DNA of 64,000 bases from UBA1369 sp964571725. Its GTDB lineage: Bacteria > Patescibacteriota > Gracilibacteria > UBA1369. Position 1 is the first letter of the stretch. The number at the start of each line of letters is the position of its first letter. Below are positions 1-8,305 of the stretch, piece by piece. The notes under the pieces were generated by a model. It was not told the origin of the DNA. It was given only the letters and a program-made list of their open reading frames with translations, and did not search any database. The stretch covers positions 1 to 64,000 of the forward strand of contig CAZNDB010000002.1 of the NCBI GenBank assembly GCA_964571725.1, given 5' to 3'. Both the position numbers and the translations under genes were made by a program.

Positions 1-55
1 CTTCCGCCACGCCCTCGCGGGGACGATTCTTTTTTTCGGCGGAATTTGAGGCTGT
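1..55. repeat. Left arm of a perfect 55-bp inverted repeat
   Basis: Bases 1-55 are the exact reverse complement of 2626-2680. The match ends abruptly at base 55. It may continue to the left, because base 1 is the window edge. The two arms enclose an AT-rich block of four genes. No transposase lies inside the block. Confidence 0.95.
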
Positions 56-125
56 ATTTTGCAAAGCAAAATGCGCCACCAAAAGAGATGTTGCCCTTGA
101 CCCACCCAACCCATTCGCGGGCAAC
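56..125. other. Two small hairpins inside the left arm
   Basis: Just inside the inverted repeat, ATTTTGC and GCAAAAT (56-72) form a 7-bp stem with a 3-base loop, and GTTGCCC (90-96) pairs with GGGCAAC (119-125). Neither is followed by a T-run, so they do not look like terminators. They may belong to the end structure of the bounded cassette. Confidence 0.5.
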
Positions 126-182
126 GCTAAGGAACTCCCTAATTTCGTTTGACTAAATCGTAAAAATTTCATATACTAACTA

Positions 183-222
183 TTGATAAGTGATGATTTT
201 AATACTATACAACTATCATAGT
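183..222 (+). promoter_or_regulatory. Promoter with overlapping operator for the XRE repressor
   Basis: TTGATA (183-188) and TATACA (206-211) are separated by 17 bp. Immediately downstream, ACTATcATAGT (212-222) is a palindrome with a single central base, and further ACTAT half-sites occur at 205-209 and 226-230. A palindrome over the start site directly before an XRE gene suggests autorepression. Confidence 0.6.
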
Positions 223-236
223 AAAACTATACGAAT

Positions 237-446
237 ATGTCAAACGAAAAATCCACAATTGGCGAGAATATGAAGAAATACCGAAACAAGCTCGGTATTT
301 CGCAAGATCAGCTTTCAAAAAAGGCGGATTTGGCTTTTCATACGATTGCCAAAATTGAAGCTGGCTCAACCCCTAACCCCACTATTGATACAGTCAAAAA
401 GATTGCTGACGCATTGGGCGTTTCGCTTGATGTTTTAATGAAATAA
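237..446 (+). CDS. XRE-family helix-turn-helix regulator
   Basis: This 69-residue protein is essentially one Cro/CI-type HTH domain. The segment around LGISQDQLSKKA with the recognition helix near FHTIAKIEAG fits the family, and the end (LGVSLDVLMK) is typical of single-domain XRE repressors. It probably binds the ACTAT palindrome overlapping its own promoter and may control the downstream genes. The gene is AT-rich like the rest of the 1-2680 cassette and opens that cassette. No Shine-Dalgarno sequence is visible; the ATG lies a short distance behind the predicted transcription start. The family is secure, the target is inferred. Confidence 0.85.
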   Translation: MSNEKSTIGENMKKYRNKLGISQDQLSKKADLAFHTIAKIEAGSTPNPTIDTVKKIADALGVSLDVLMK

Positions 447-470
447 AAACGACATTGGAGTGTTCAAAAG

Positions 471-499
471 TTGCCATTTTTAGCCTGATTTGATATAAT
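471..499 (+). promoter_or_regulatory. Promoter of the rnk-like/MFS/antiporter operon
   Basis: TTGCCA (471-476) and a perfect TATAAT (494-499) have 17-bp spacing. Transcription should start near 506, giving a leader of about 127 nt before the first start codon. That leader contains the competing hairpins described in the next entry. Confidence 0.7.
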
Positions 500-562
500 A
501 CTCTTAATATGTTTCTGCATAATATATACAAAAATACCACACTTTCTTTTCCTACCGTCACT

Positions 563-618
563 TAGCCGGTTGTTTTAGTGCATGAGCAAAAAACAACCGG
601 CTAAAACGGTTGTTTTTT
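563..618 (+). promoter_or_regulatory. Attenuator-like leader with mutually exclusive hairpins
   Basis: Segment 563-576 is perfectly complementary (14 bp) to 590-603. The same 3' strand can instead pair through AAAACAACCG (590-599) with CGGTTGTTTT (607-616), which runs into a T-tract and has the form of an intrinsic terminator. The two structures share 590-599 and cannot coexist, the classic antiterminator/terminator layout. The signal that would switch them is not evident. Confidence 0.6.
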
Positions 619-632
619 TAAATTTAGAACCT

Positions 633-1028
633 ATGACCAACATATACATTACAAAAAATGATCACAAAAAATTGATCAAGTTGATAAATGAAAAATTGCC
701 GAATAACGACAGTACTCGTTCTTTGCTTTCGGAACTTAAAAGAGTGGAAATTGTCGAACCGAAAAAGATACCTGCCAATGTCATTACCATGAATTCCTTG
801 GTGAATTTTACAGATGTAGATTCAGGGGCGGAACTTGAGTATTGGTTGGTTTTCCCTGAGGATGCCGACATTGCTCAACGCAAGATATCGGTGATTTCTC
901 CGGTGGGGTGTGCTTTATTAGGGTATCGCGTTGGTGATATCATTAATCTTAAAACACCGAGTGGAGAGAAAAAAATCAAAGTCGAAAAAATATTGCACCA
1001 ACCCGAAGCCGAAGGCAACTATGAATAA
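633..1028 (+). CDS. Rnk/GreA-like transcription elongation factor domain protein
   Basis: The protein of about 131 residues matches the Rnk/GreA C-terminal (FKBP-like) family. ITKNDHKKLIKLINE resembles the Rnk N-terminus, VITMNSLVNFTDVDSG is the hallmark first strand, and ISVISPVGCALLGYRVGD plus HQPEAEG close the fold. Rnk proteins bind RNA polymerase near the secondary channel but lack the long Gre coiled coil. The ATG at 633 is preferred over an in-frame ATG at 582, because the extra 17 codons lie inside the attenuator hairpins. The 3' end overlaps the next gene by 8 bp, indicating coupled translation. Confidence 0.75.
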   Translation: MTNIYITKNDHKKLIKLINEKLPNNDSTRSLLSELKRVEIVEPKKIPANVITMNSLVNFTDVDSGAELEYWLVFPEDADIAQRKISVISPVGCALLGYRVGDIINLKTPSGEKKIKVEKILHQPEAEGNYE

Positions 1029-1677
1029 TATAAAAAACAAAAATAAAATAAGCACGACAATCCGCTTTTTAATATTGTCCGATTTTTTTCTTTTTTTTGC
1101 CGTCGGTTTATTGGCACCAATATTCGCCGTCTTTGTCCTTGACAATATAGATAACAAAATAGAAGTTATCGGTTTTGCCGTGTCTTGCTACTGGTTGGCC
1201 AGAGTGATTATGGTTGTTCCATTTAGCCGGCTAATGGATAAAATCAGGGGTGAAATTGACGAATATTCGTTCATGATCATTGGCACTTTTTTAATATCGA
1301 TCATTCCCTTGTTTTATATCATGTCATCCGCCCCTTGGCATATTTATGTATTGCAGATAGTGAACGGAATTGCTAACTCTATGGCAGTTCCGGCTTGGCG
1401 TATTCTCTTTACCAATCACATAGATAAAAAAATTGTAGGTCTTGAATGGTCGTTAGAAGATGTCGGGGTCGGCATCGCTACGGCCTCCAGTGCCACTATC
1501 GGTGCTTTTATCGCCAGCAAGCTGGGTTTTAACGCCTTGTTCGGAATTATTTCGTTTTTCGGTTTGATAGCCACAGCAATTCTCATTGTTTTGAGCAAGA
1601 AAAAAGGAATGATTCTAAGCAAATTTATCATCAATAAAGCGGAAAAAGCACCGCTCAAGTTGGATACTTTTAAATAA
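1021..1677 (+). CDS. Half-size MFS-type membrane transporter
   Basis: The 218-residue protein has about six hydrophobic segments and MFS-like features, including the loop FSRLMDKIRGE after the second helix and a proline/glycine-rich region near SMAVPAW. Full MFS carriers have 12 helices in about 400 residues, so this is one half. It either acts as a dimer or is a reduced form; half-size MFS proteins are often seen in CPR genomes. The ATG at 1021 overlaps the upstream stop (ATGAATAA). An in-frame upstream start at 931 is rejected because it would overlap the rnk-like gene by about 100 bp. The substrate is unknown. Confidence 0.7.
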   Translation: MNNIKNKNKISTTIRFLILSDFFLFFAVGLLAPIFAVFVLDNIDNKIEVIGFAVSCYWLARVIMVVPFSRLMDKIRGEIDEYSFMIIGTFLISIIPLFYIMSSAPWHIYVLQIVNGIANSMAVPAWRILFTNHIDKKIVGLEWSLEDVGVGIATASSATIGAFIASKLGFNALFGIISFFGLIATAILIVLSKKKGMILSKFIINKAEKAPLKLDTFK

Positions 1678-1681
1678 TTTT

Positions 1682-2614
1682 ATGGTAATCAATTTATTAA
1701 TTTTTATTATCTCGCTTTACGCCATTGCCAAAGGAGCGACAATGGCCACAAAATATTCCGTCAAACTGGCAGAAAATTTTAGAATCTCAAAATTTCTGGT
1801 CGGTTTCATGATTGTGGCAATAATTTCAATCCTCCCCGAAACATTTGTTGCCATTAACGCTTCATTGGAAAATATTCCCTCATTCGGACTTGGTACTCTG
1901 TTCGGATCAAATGTCGCTGACTTAACTTTAGTCTTTGCGGTGGTTGTGTTTCTTACCGGCAAAAAGTTAAAAGTTGAAGGGAAAATTTTAAAGAATAACA
2001 TTGTATATCCATTTATACTTTTATTGCCATTAATATTAGGTTTAAATGGACACTATTCGAGACTTGAGGGTCTGACTCTGATTGTTGCGGGAGGAATATT
2101 TTATTATCTTGCTCTGAGAAACGGAACTAACCATTCTGCCGTGGTACACAATGGGCATAATGGGAAAAGTAAAAACTTTCTACTTCTATTATTTAGCATG
2201 GCAATCTTATTGGTAGGATCACATTTTACCGTTACTTCTGCTGTAGGAATAGCCAATTATTTTAATATAAACCCTGTTCTTATTGGAATGCTTGTCGTAG
2301 GACTTGGTACAACCATTCCAGAATTACTTTTCTCACTAAAATCTGTCAAAAAACATGATGACTCGTTAGCTGTCGGAGATATTCTCGGTTCAGTGCTTGC
2401 TGATGCTACTATCGTAGTGGGGATACTCGCCTTGATCAATCCATTTTCATTTCCACAAAAAATCATTTATATAACTGGCATGTTTATGGTCGGTGCTTCG
2501 TTTATGTTGTTTAAATTCTTAAAAACTGGCCGTACTCTTTCAAAAAAAGAAGCTTGTTTATTGATTATTTACTGGTTGCTTTTTGTGATTGTGGAATTTA
2601 CGGTAAATAGGTAA
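1682..2614 (+). CDS. Sodium/calcium exchanger family protein (CaCA, YrbG-like)
   Basis: This 310-residue membrane protein has the two inverted alpha-repeats of the CaCA superfamily. Repeat one carries ISILPETFVAINAS with LGTLFGSNVADL; repeat two carries LGTTIPELLFSLKS with VGDILGSVLADATIV. The acidic residues in the PE(T/L) motifs are the expected cation ligands. About ten transmembrane helices are visible. Length and layout match E. coli YrbG. It starts 4 bp after the half-MFS gene, so it is the third gene of the leader-controlled operon. Ion specificity is not resolved. Confidence 0.9.
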   Translation: MVINLLIFIISLYAIAKGATMATKYSVKLAENFRISKFLVGFMIVAIISILPETFVAINASLENIPSFGLGTLFGSNVADLTLVFAVVVFLTGKKLKVEGKILKNNIVYPFILLLPLILGLNGHYSRLEGLTLIVAGGIFYYLALRNGTNHSAVVHNGHNGKSKNFLLLLFSMAILLVGSHFTVTSAVGIANYFNINPVLIGMLVVGLGTTIPELLFSLKSVKKHDDSLAVGDILGSVLADATIVVGILALINPFSFPQKIIYITGMFMVGASFMLFKFLKTGRTLSKKEACLLIIYWLLFVIVEFTVNR

Positions 2615-2625
2615 AATAAGTGTAC

Positions 2626-2680
2626 ACAGCCTCAAATTCCGCCGAAAAAAAGAATCGTCCCCGCGAGGGCGTGGCGGAAG
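2626..2680. repeat. Right arm of the 55-bp inverted repeat
   Basis: Exact reverse complement of 1-55. It starts 12 bp after the antiporter stop codon. Its outer end (GGCGTGGCGGAA, 2668-2679) also forms the left half of the next hairpin. Confidence 0.95.
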
Positions 2681-2708
2681 GGGGGTTTGGGGGGAATTCC
2701 GCCACGCC
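2668..2708. repeat. 12-bp stem hairpin at the outer edge of the inverted repeat
   Basis: GGCGTGGCGGAA (2668-2679) is perfectly complementary to TTCCGCCACGCC (2697-2708) with a 17-base loop. The same TTCCGCCACGCC word also occurs at 2-13, so this motif is present three times at the cassette ends. Confidence 0.85.
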
Positions 2709-2729
2709 CGAGCGAATACAAAAAACGGA

Positions 2730-2877
2730 CAGCCCCGCCGTCCTGCTCGTTAAGAGCAGAACCCCGCACAAAAGTTTTCTTTTCCTTTTAGAAGAAAAAA
2801 ATCGGCGCGCGCAAATTAAAAAATGTGAAGAAAACTTTTTTGCGGGGTGGCGAGCTTGTCGAGCAGCGGCGGGGCTG
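2730..2877. repeat. Large imperfect palindrome of about 148 bp
   Basis: CAGCCCCGCCG (2730-2740) pairs with CGGCGGGGCTG (2867-2877). Inside, 2761-2781 pairs with 2828-2848 (ACCCCGC against GCGGGGT, and AGTTTTCTT against AAGAAAACT). A side hairpin CTGCTC/GAGCAG lies at 2743-2759. The region between the antiporter (ending 2614) and the SLH gene (ending 3069) holds no credible gene; it consists of this element, the cassette arm and the terminator. It could be a palindromic mobile element or a structured RNA. Confidence 0.7.
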
Positions 2878-2997
2878 GCTTCCTTATTGGGGGTTTTGCT
2901 CAAAAAATGTTCGAACTTCGTTCAAAAAACACCGCCAGTTAGGAAATGTCTAAGACAATGGACGGAGTGAAGGCAGTTTTTTTGTACAATCGAACAT

Positions 2998-3030
2998 AAA
3001 ACAGGGCGCGCTATGCGCGCCCTGTTTTTT
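2998..3030. terminator. Strong bidirectional intrinsic terminator
   Basis: ACAGGGCGCGC (3001-3011) and GCGCGCCCTGT (3015-3025) form an 11-bp perfect stem with a 3-base loop. T-runs follow on the + side and a shorter one on the - side. It lies 39 bp beyond the stop of the minus-strand SLH gene. Confidence 0.9.
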
Positions 3031-3068
3031 AAATCTGCTTCCATCTATTCGGGTATCCAGTTCTACGG

Positions 3069-6000
3069 TTAGAATTCTCCGGTTAGAAAAGTGTTCACGA
3101 ACATCTTGGTGAATTCAGCCCTGGTGATTGATTTATTGGGGCCGAATGTACCGTCTGCATAACCGCTGACAATACCCATGCTGTAGCCTTTCAAAACCGG
3201 TGCGTAGAACCAGTTTTCACTAAATACATCGGAGAAAATATTCTCCACTCCGCTGGCATCGGGGTGGATCATTCCTTTGGCGTAGAGCATCATCTTCAGA
3301 GCCTCGGCGCGGGTGATGAATGCAGAGGGGCGGAAAGTTCCGTCAGTATAGCCCTCGATTACGGCCATCCGTCTCAGATGCTGGACATATTTGCCAAACC
3401 ATTCAGCGCAGGACACATCCGTAAAGTAGCTCTCGGTGCATTCGTACAGGCCGGGATTCATCCACATGGCGATCAGCTTGGCCGCCTCCGCCCTGTTGAT
3501 TTCCTGATCAGGCCTGAAAGTATCATCCTCATATCCTTCGATATATCCCTGCGACTTAGCAATCTCGACAAATGGTGCCGACCAATGGTTGGTCATATCG
3601 GTAAACTGATAACCCGTTGTTGTGCCAGTCCCGTCTGTCACCGTGCCATCCTCTTGCGCCAGGTCTGCCGTTGAATCAGTTGTCGTGCTGGTACAGGCAG
3701 CCCCGGAGCAGGCCGGTGCGCCAAAGGCCGCGCTTCCGCCACCTCCCCCGCCGCCACCGGATGCCGCTATGGTTGTAAAGGCGGATGCTGACGGGGCAAT
3801 GGAATTGCCGGACAAATCGTCACCACCGGTAATGCTGAAGGTGTAGGAGGTGCTGTTGGCAAAGGCTATATGTGAAATGGTGGCAACCGTATTTCCTCCA
3901 CTCCAGACGACGCTCAGTCCTCCCGGATTGGGTGACAGGGTATAGGTAAAGGTCCCTGTGTTCATTGCTTCATCAAAGGTGACAACTACATTGCTTCCGA
4001 CTGCCACTCCAGATGCGGAGTTGGCTGGGGTAATGGTGGCTGTGGGAGCTGTTACGTCCGATTCATAGGAGGAAAATCCGGTGACATCAAAGGTCAGCGT
4101 ACCGGGTCCGGCGGCCCAGACAAAGTTGGAAGCCGTGCCGTGTCCGGCGAAATTATAGCTATCCAGTGCGCCCGCGGTGGAAGGGATAGTGCCGATTACG
4201 GCCCCCGTGTCGTCTTTAACAGAAAATTCCGGCTGTACGCCTGCGGCGGGTTTGACCATCAGTTGCGTGGAGATGTCAAAAACGGCCAGTGCGCTACTGT
4301 CCAGTCTGAGTACTGAATCTGTAGTTGTTACATTGGCGGCTAGGGCTTGCAGGCCGGTTACAGTAGCCTGATCTGTCAAATTCATGGCGGCATTGAAAGT
4401 CATTCTGGCTATATCCACGAAACCCGCGTCTTGCGCGTTGAAAACGATTGTTCCGGCAGGTACATTGGTAAAATCCGTAATTGTGGACCAGTCGGTTGTG
4501 GTTGCGTTGTTCAATGAAGCAACTATATTCTGGGGAATAACATTGAATACGGCAATATAATATTGGTTGGGAGCGGCGCTGGACCAGATATTTCCTGCGT
4601 CATCGGTCAGCTCAAAGTTCATCTGGAATCCGTCAACCTGGGTTGGCCATCCACTGGGGAGACCTGCCAGATTGTAATTCAGTTCAGCACTATCGGAGCC
4701 GGCGTTGATACTCATCGACAGATAATTGGCTGGGTTGGCAAAATCACCAACCGCACAAGTTTGAGTCGGACTATGCTCATTCATTGAACGCATACAGGCT
4801 TTGATTTCAGCCAGATCGTTACCGTCGGTTTCGGCGCCATTGTTTAACTGAAGTCTTAAATTCTGGCCTGGGTAGTAATACCAGAGATTGGTGCTGAGAG
4901 TCGGGGCGGCACCGGTCTGCATCAACGCCTCCACGGTGTTTACCGCGGTGAAGCTTGGCAGTTCATTATCCACTACATAGTCATTGGTGCCTGCGAGGGT
5001 CGTCGAGTTTCCGCCATCGTCCACAACGGTCAGTGAAACGTTGTTATTGATATCGTCCTGACTGTCCAGGAGGCCGGTGAATGTGGCGCACCAGATTCCA
5101 TCGCCGGCCACACCGTCACAGAAAGTCCCGTCATCAACGGCGGCCATCGCGGCATCAGCGGCGCGGAAGGCACTACCGTCAACCGTGACAGAGAAAATAT
5201 CGCTATTATTGTCACCAAGCGCGGAATTGTCCCAGGTGGGAACCGGTGTATCGCTGGCGTTGAAGGCTCCGGCTGTTCCCGAATCACCTGTCACAGAGAT
5301 ATTACCGACAGTCACAACTGGGGCTTCGTTATCCACACTGATCTGCTCATCGTCGGTGGTGTCTGCCCCGACATTGCCGGCGGCGTCCGTGGCCAAAGTG
5401 ACCGTGACATCATTGTCTGTGTCATCAATGGTACCGGCCGCTAGAAGATAGGTGCCGCACCAGATATCGTCTCCAGCCACGATGTCATCGCAATTGCCTC
5501 CGGCTCCATCGTCTTCCATGGCTACTACTCCCCCGCCAAAATCGCTAAAGTCCGCCGAGGCAGAAACCACATCTCCATATGATGATGAATCCCAAACCAA
5601 GACGATGTCATCGCCGGCGTTGGCGACCGTCCCGGAACCGGCATGTTCAACGACGTAGGTGTCCATGTCGGCAACGTTTGGCGTCGGCGCAACCAAGTCG
5701 ATGATGGCCGTATCGGCAGTCGCCACATCCCCGTCTGTCGGCCCGTCATCGCCGGAAAGAAACTGAGCGGCATATGGCGCGCCACCGGTGTTGGGAATAA
5801 TCGGGGTAACCGTACAAACGGTCGATCCGTCAGCCGCAGCTGAATCTATAGTGATAAAAATCGTGCGTTCATTGCTGGTAGCTGTATACATAGAACCGGA
5901 GGTTGCGAAGTCTGTGCCAAAATACGGCGCAACCCCTACGACACCTCCAAGGTTGTTGTCCGGTCCGGTCAAAGTATCACTTCCATCTGAGTCTTCCCAG

Positions 6001-7781
6001 ATATCAATTGCGCCCAGAGCTGTATCCAGGCAGGTCCCCGGGTTGCCGATTTTGAGTGAGGTCAACTGATCGGCGTTGTAATAGCCGGTATTGTCTATAT
6101 CGACGAGTATGTCTTCACCATCTGTATAATTTCCGTCACCGGATCCGTCGTGGTACATTAACCAACTGGTAAAATCGATCAGATCAATGTAGCCATCTTT
6201 GACGATTTCTCCGCCGGCCAGAATATTGTCCGCCGAGTCGGCAATCAATTCTCCGTCATTATAGAGACTGTTGCCATTGACGTCGGAATATTTCATCTGG
6301 GCATTGATCGACATATTGGTCAGGGCTACGTAGCCGGACGTTATGATTTCGGCACCCGAGAGAGTCAGATCGGCCGACAGCGCGATCAATTCGGTGTTTC
6401 CGGTTACACCCGTGACCGTATAGTCACCGTCATCATTGTTGTCGGAAAACTTCAGGGTTGCCGGCATAGCGTTAATTGTGTCTCCACTAGCTATGTTGTT
6501 GGCTGATCCAGCGTAATAGATAGTGAATATTTCCTCCCCGTCATCGTAAAATGTGTTACTGCTGTTGTCGTTAAAAACATGTATCAGGGAGCCGGAAAGG
6601 GAGGTGAGGGCGGTTGAGGAGATTCCAAATAATAATTCAGCGGCTTCCAGGATCAGATCGCCGTCATCTGCCCAGACAAGTTCGATCCCGCTGTGTCCCA
6701 GGTCTCCATCATCATCGATAAATCTGTGAGTGCCGGGGATGGCGGTAAGTGGCGCTACCGCAATCACTTCTGCGTCGGTGACTAGAAAAGTGTGATTGTC
6801 ACCATATCCTGTGCCGCAAGTATCCGAAACGAGCAGATCACCGGTGGTGATTGTTCCGCTGACATCGGCATCATCGACTACACAATAGGGAGTGCTGACG
6901 GGGGCTGGATCATAGTAAGTACAGGCTCCGAGCGGTACAGGCCCGCAGAAACTTGAAGTAACGTTTTTTAAGACACCAGCCGTAACAACTGTGTCTGAAT
7001 TGTCCAGGTTAGCATCGGTCGAACTGACGATTGCCTCTCCGTCGGTGTAAAGGGTGTTGCCGTTGGCATCGGAATAATAGTCATTGGCGCCAAAAAGTTC
7101 GATCTGGTCGCCATTGCCGGTGTCAATTGCCGCATTATGGGCCAATTTAACGATGTCTTCTCCGTCGTCGAAAATGTTATCACCGTCTGTTTCAAGATAA
7201 TAATAACTTGCTGGGAAAGACTGCAAATCAGCCACACCTCCACTGATAACTTCGGCGCCGCTGATAATACCGTCCGTTAAATTATCATCGACGATGATCT
7301 CACCTACGCCATTGCCGTCGAAGTTCGCGGCGCCGTCATGGTCTTCATCACCAAAATATATATTTTGTCCGACATTCCAATTGGCTTTCAGATCGGCTGT
7401 TCCAGGTGTGATTATCTCGGAAGCCTGTATAAAGGTGTTGGCCGAGTCTACGATAACTTCGGCGCCTGAATAATTTCCGTTATCATTGGAGTGGTCCTCG
7501 TCGCCAAAATAATTATTCGCCGAGAAGGCACTCAGAGCGTCCCCGTCCGCGACTATGTATCCCGCGCCGTTAAGAACATAGGGATCTACCGCGGGGGAGG
7601 GCAGATCAAACTGCATGACGAGGGCGGCGGTGGCATTGGCCGGAATCAGTGTGTTTCCGTTATTAGTCACCGGGAAATTTCCCGAGAACTCTGCTGAGCT
7701 GACCAGCGGGCCTATCAGAAGTAGCGCGATTAATAAGGGGCTGAAAAACCTCCACCTCCGAAGCTGTGTTTTTGTGTTCAT
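3069..7781 (-). CDS. Giant S-layer-type surface protein with three SLH domains
   Basis: This is a 1570-residue secreted protein. A signal peptide is clear at the N-terminus (RRWRFFSPLLIALLLIGP, then SSAEF). Residues about 90-580 are degenerate repeats of roughly 40-45 residues rich in D-x-D/N-G units such as DANGNTLYTDGEAIV, which look calcium-binding. Residues about 690-945 are Ig-like repeats with NEAPVVTVG-type linkers. A Big_5-type domain lies near 1240-1337, then a poly-glycine linker, then three SLH domains (about 1390-1570; IEGYEDDTFRPDQEINRAEA, IEGYTDGTFRPSAFITRAEA and a third). SLH domains bind secondary wall polymers. The ATG at 7781 is chosen over an upstream start because it places the signal peptide at the terminus. 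Confidence 0.9.
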   Translation of the reverse strand: MNTKTQLRRWRFFSPLLIALLLIGPLVSSAEFSGNFPVTNNGNTLIPANATAALVMQFDLPSPAVDPYVLNGAGYIVADGDALSAFSANNYFGDEDHSNDNGNYSGAEVIVDSANTFIQASEIITPGTADLKANWNVGQNIYFGDEDHDGAANFDGNGVGEIIVDDNLTDGIISGAEVISGGVADLQSFPASYYYLETDGDNIFDDGEDIVKLAHNAAIDTGNGDQIELFGANDYYSDANGNTLYTDGEAIVSSTDANLDNSDTVVTAGVLKNVTSSFCGPVPLGACTYYDPAPVSTPYCVVDDADVSGTITTGDLLVSDTCGTGYGDNHTFLVTDAEVIAVAPLTAIPGTHRFIDDDGDLGHSGIELVWADDGDLILEAAELLFGISSTALTSLSGSLIHVFNDNSSNTFYDDGEEIFTIYYAGSANNIASGDTINAMPATLKFSDNNDDGDYTVTGVTGNTELIALSADLTLSGAEIITSGYVALTNMSINAQMKYSDVNGNSLYNDGELIADSADNILAGGEIVKDGYIDLIDFTSWLMYHDGSGDGNYTDGEDILVDIDNTGYYNADQLTSLKIGNPGTCLDTALGAIDIWEDSDGSDTLTGPDNNLGGVVGVAPYFGTDFATSGSMYTATSNERTIFITIDSAAADGSTVCTVTPIIPNTGGAPYAAQFLSGDDGPTDGDVATADTAIIDLVAPTPNVADMDTYVVEHAGSGTVANAGDDIVLVWDSSSYGDVVSASADFSDFGGGVVAMEDDGAGGNCDDIVAGDDIWCGTYLLAAGTIDDTDNDVTVTLATDAAGNVGADTTDDEQISVDNEAPVVTVGNISVTGDSGTAGAFNASDTPVPTWDNSALGDNNSDIFSVTVDGSAFRAADAAMAAVDDGTFCDGVAGDGIWCATFTGLLDSQDDINNNVSLTVVDDGGNSTTLAGTNDYVVDNELPSFTAVNTVEALMQTGAAPTLSTNLWYYYPGQNLRLQLNNGAETDGNDLAEIKACMRSMNEHSPTQTCAVGDFANPANYLSMSINAGSDSAELNYNLAGLPSGWPTQVDGFQMNFELTDDAGNIWSSAAPNQYYIAVFNVIPQNIVASLNNATTTDWSTITDFTNVPAGTIVFNAQDAGFVDIARMTFNAAMNLTDQATVTGLQALAANVTTTDSVLRLDSSALAVFDISTQLMVKPAAGVQPEFSVKDDTGAVIGTIPSTAGALDSYNFAGHGTASNFVWAAGPGTLTFDVTGFSSYESDVTAPTATITPANSASGVAVGSNVVVTFDEAMNTGTFTYTLSPNPGGLSVVWSGGNTVATISHIAFANSTSYTFSITGGDDLSGNSIAPSASAFTTIAASGGGGGGGGSAAFGAPACSGAACTSTTTDSTADLAQEDGTVTDGTGTTTGYQFTDMTNHWSAPFVEIAKSQGYIEGYEDDTFRPDQEINRAEAAKLIAMWMNPGLYECTESYFTDVSCAEWFGKYVQHLRRMAVIEGYTDGTFRPSAFITRAEALKMMLYAKGMIHPDASGVENIFSDVFSENWFYAPVLKGYSMGIVSGYADGTFGPNKSITRAEFTKMFVNTFLTGEF

Positions 7782-8113
7782 GGTAATTATTATGAAATAT
7801 TTACTTTTACAAAGCACGCAAAGCACACACCTTCAGCGTTGCCCTACCGCTTGTTGCGATGATTATCTGCTGTTTGATTACGTAATTCAACGATAACTGT
7901 CCATTTGTATAGTCGCCTCCCAGCTCCAGGAAGGGAAGATGTCAGTGTTATGACAAAAGACTGTCTTCGTATAATCGACGGTGTTGTAAAAAAAAACACT
8001 TGCAGGGTAGTAATTTTAGTTTGTGTTTCGTCTTTTTTCGGCCAAGAACATGAATTGCTTTTTTTATCGATAAATATTATTCTGGGCTGGCTCTGGGAAA
8101 ATAGATAATTTTG
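7782..8113. other. Intergenic region before tRNA-Cys, no gene seen
   Basis: This 332-bp stretch separates the divergent SLH gene and tRNA-Cys. It is AT-rich and contains short reading frames on the + strand (for example near 7905-8108) without coding-like composition or recognisable domains. It must hold the promoters of the SLH gene and the tRNA, but no box pair is convincing enough to mark. Confidence 0.5.
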
Positions 8114-8188
8114 GGCGGTATAGCCAAGTGGTTAAGGCAGCGGTTTGCAAAACCGCCACCCCCGGTTCGAGTCCGGGTGCCGCCTCCA
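8114..8188 (+). tRNA. tRNA-Cys (GCA)
   Basis: The acceptor arm GGCGGTA (8114-8120) pairs with TGCCGCC (8178-8184). The anticodon stem-loop is CGGTTTGCAAAACCG with anticodon GCA. The T arm GGTTCGAGTCC is present, and CCA is encoded at 8186-8188. Confidence 0.97.
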
Positions 8189-8242
8189 AATTCAACTAAT
8201 GCCCCCGGTTACATTTTGAGGGGAGGCGTTTTCCCATTAAGT

Positions 8243-8270
8243 TTGCTGTTTACGGCGGATTTGCTATAAT
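8243..8270 (+). promoter_or_regulatory. Promoter of the membrane protein gene at 8306
   Basis: TTGCTG (8243-8248) and a perfect TATAAT (8265-8270) are spaced by 16 bp. The predicted start is near 8277, giving a leader of about 30 nt. Confidence 0.65.
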
Positions 8271-8305
8271 CCTGCCAAGTTACAATTTAAAGTAATAACA
8301 AAACA

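Noticed and set aside
582..632. Upstream ATG as the start of the Rnk-like gene
   Set aside because: The extra codons run through the complementary hairpin strands, and family similarity begins only after the ATG at 633.
2620..2970. Reading frames on both strands over the palindrome region
   Set aside because: They run through the inverted repeat, have biased composition from palindromes and no domain similarity.
1..3068. Insertion sequence at the left end
   Set aside because: Inverted repeats are present, but there is no transposase or integrase gene and no target-site duplication can be checked at the window edge.
7905..8108. Short + strand reading frame before tRNA-Cys
   Set aside because: No coding-like composition, no ribosome-binding site and no similarity to any family.
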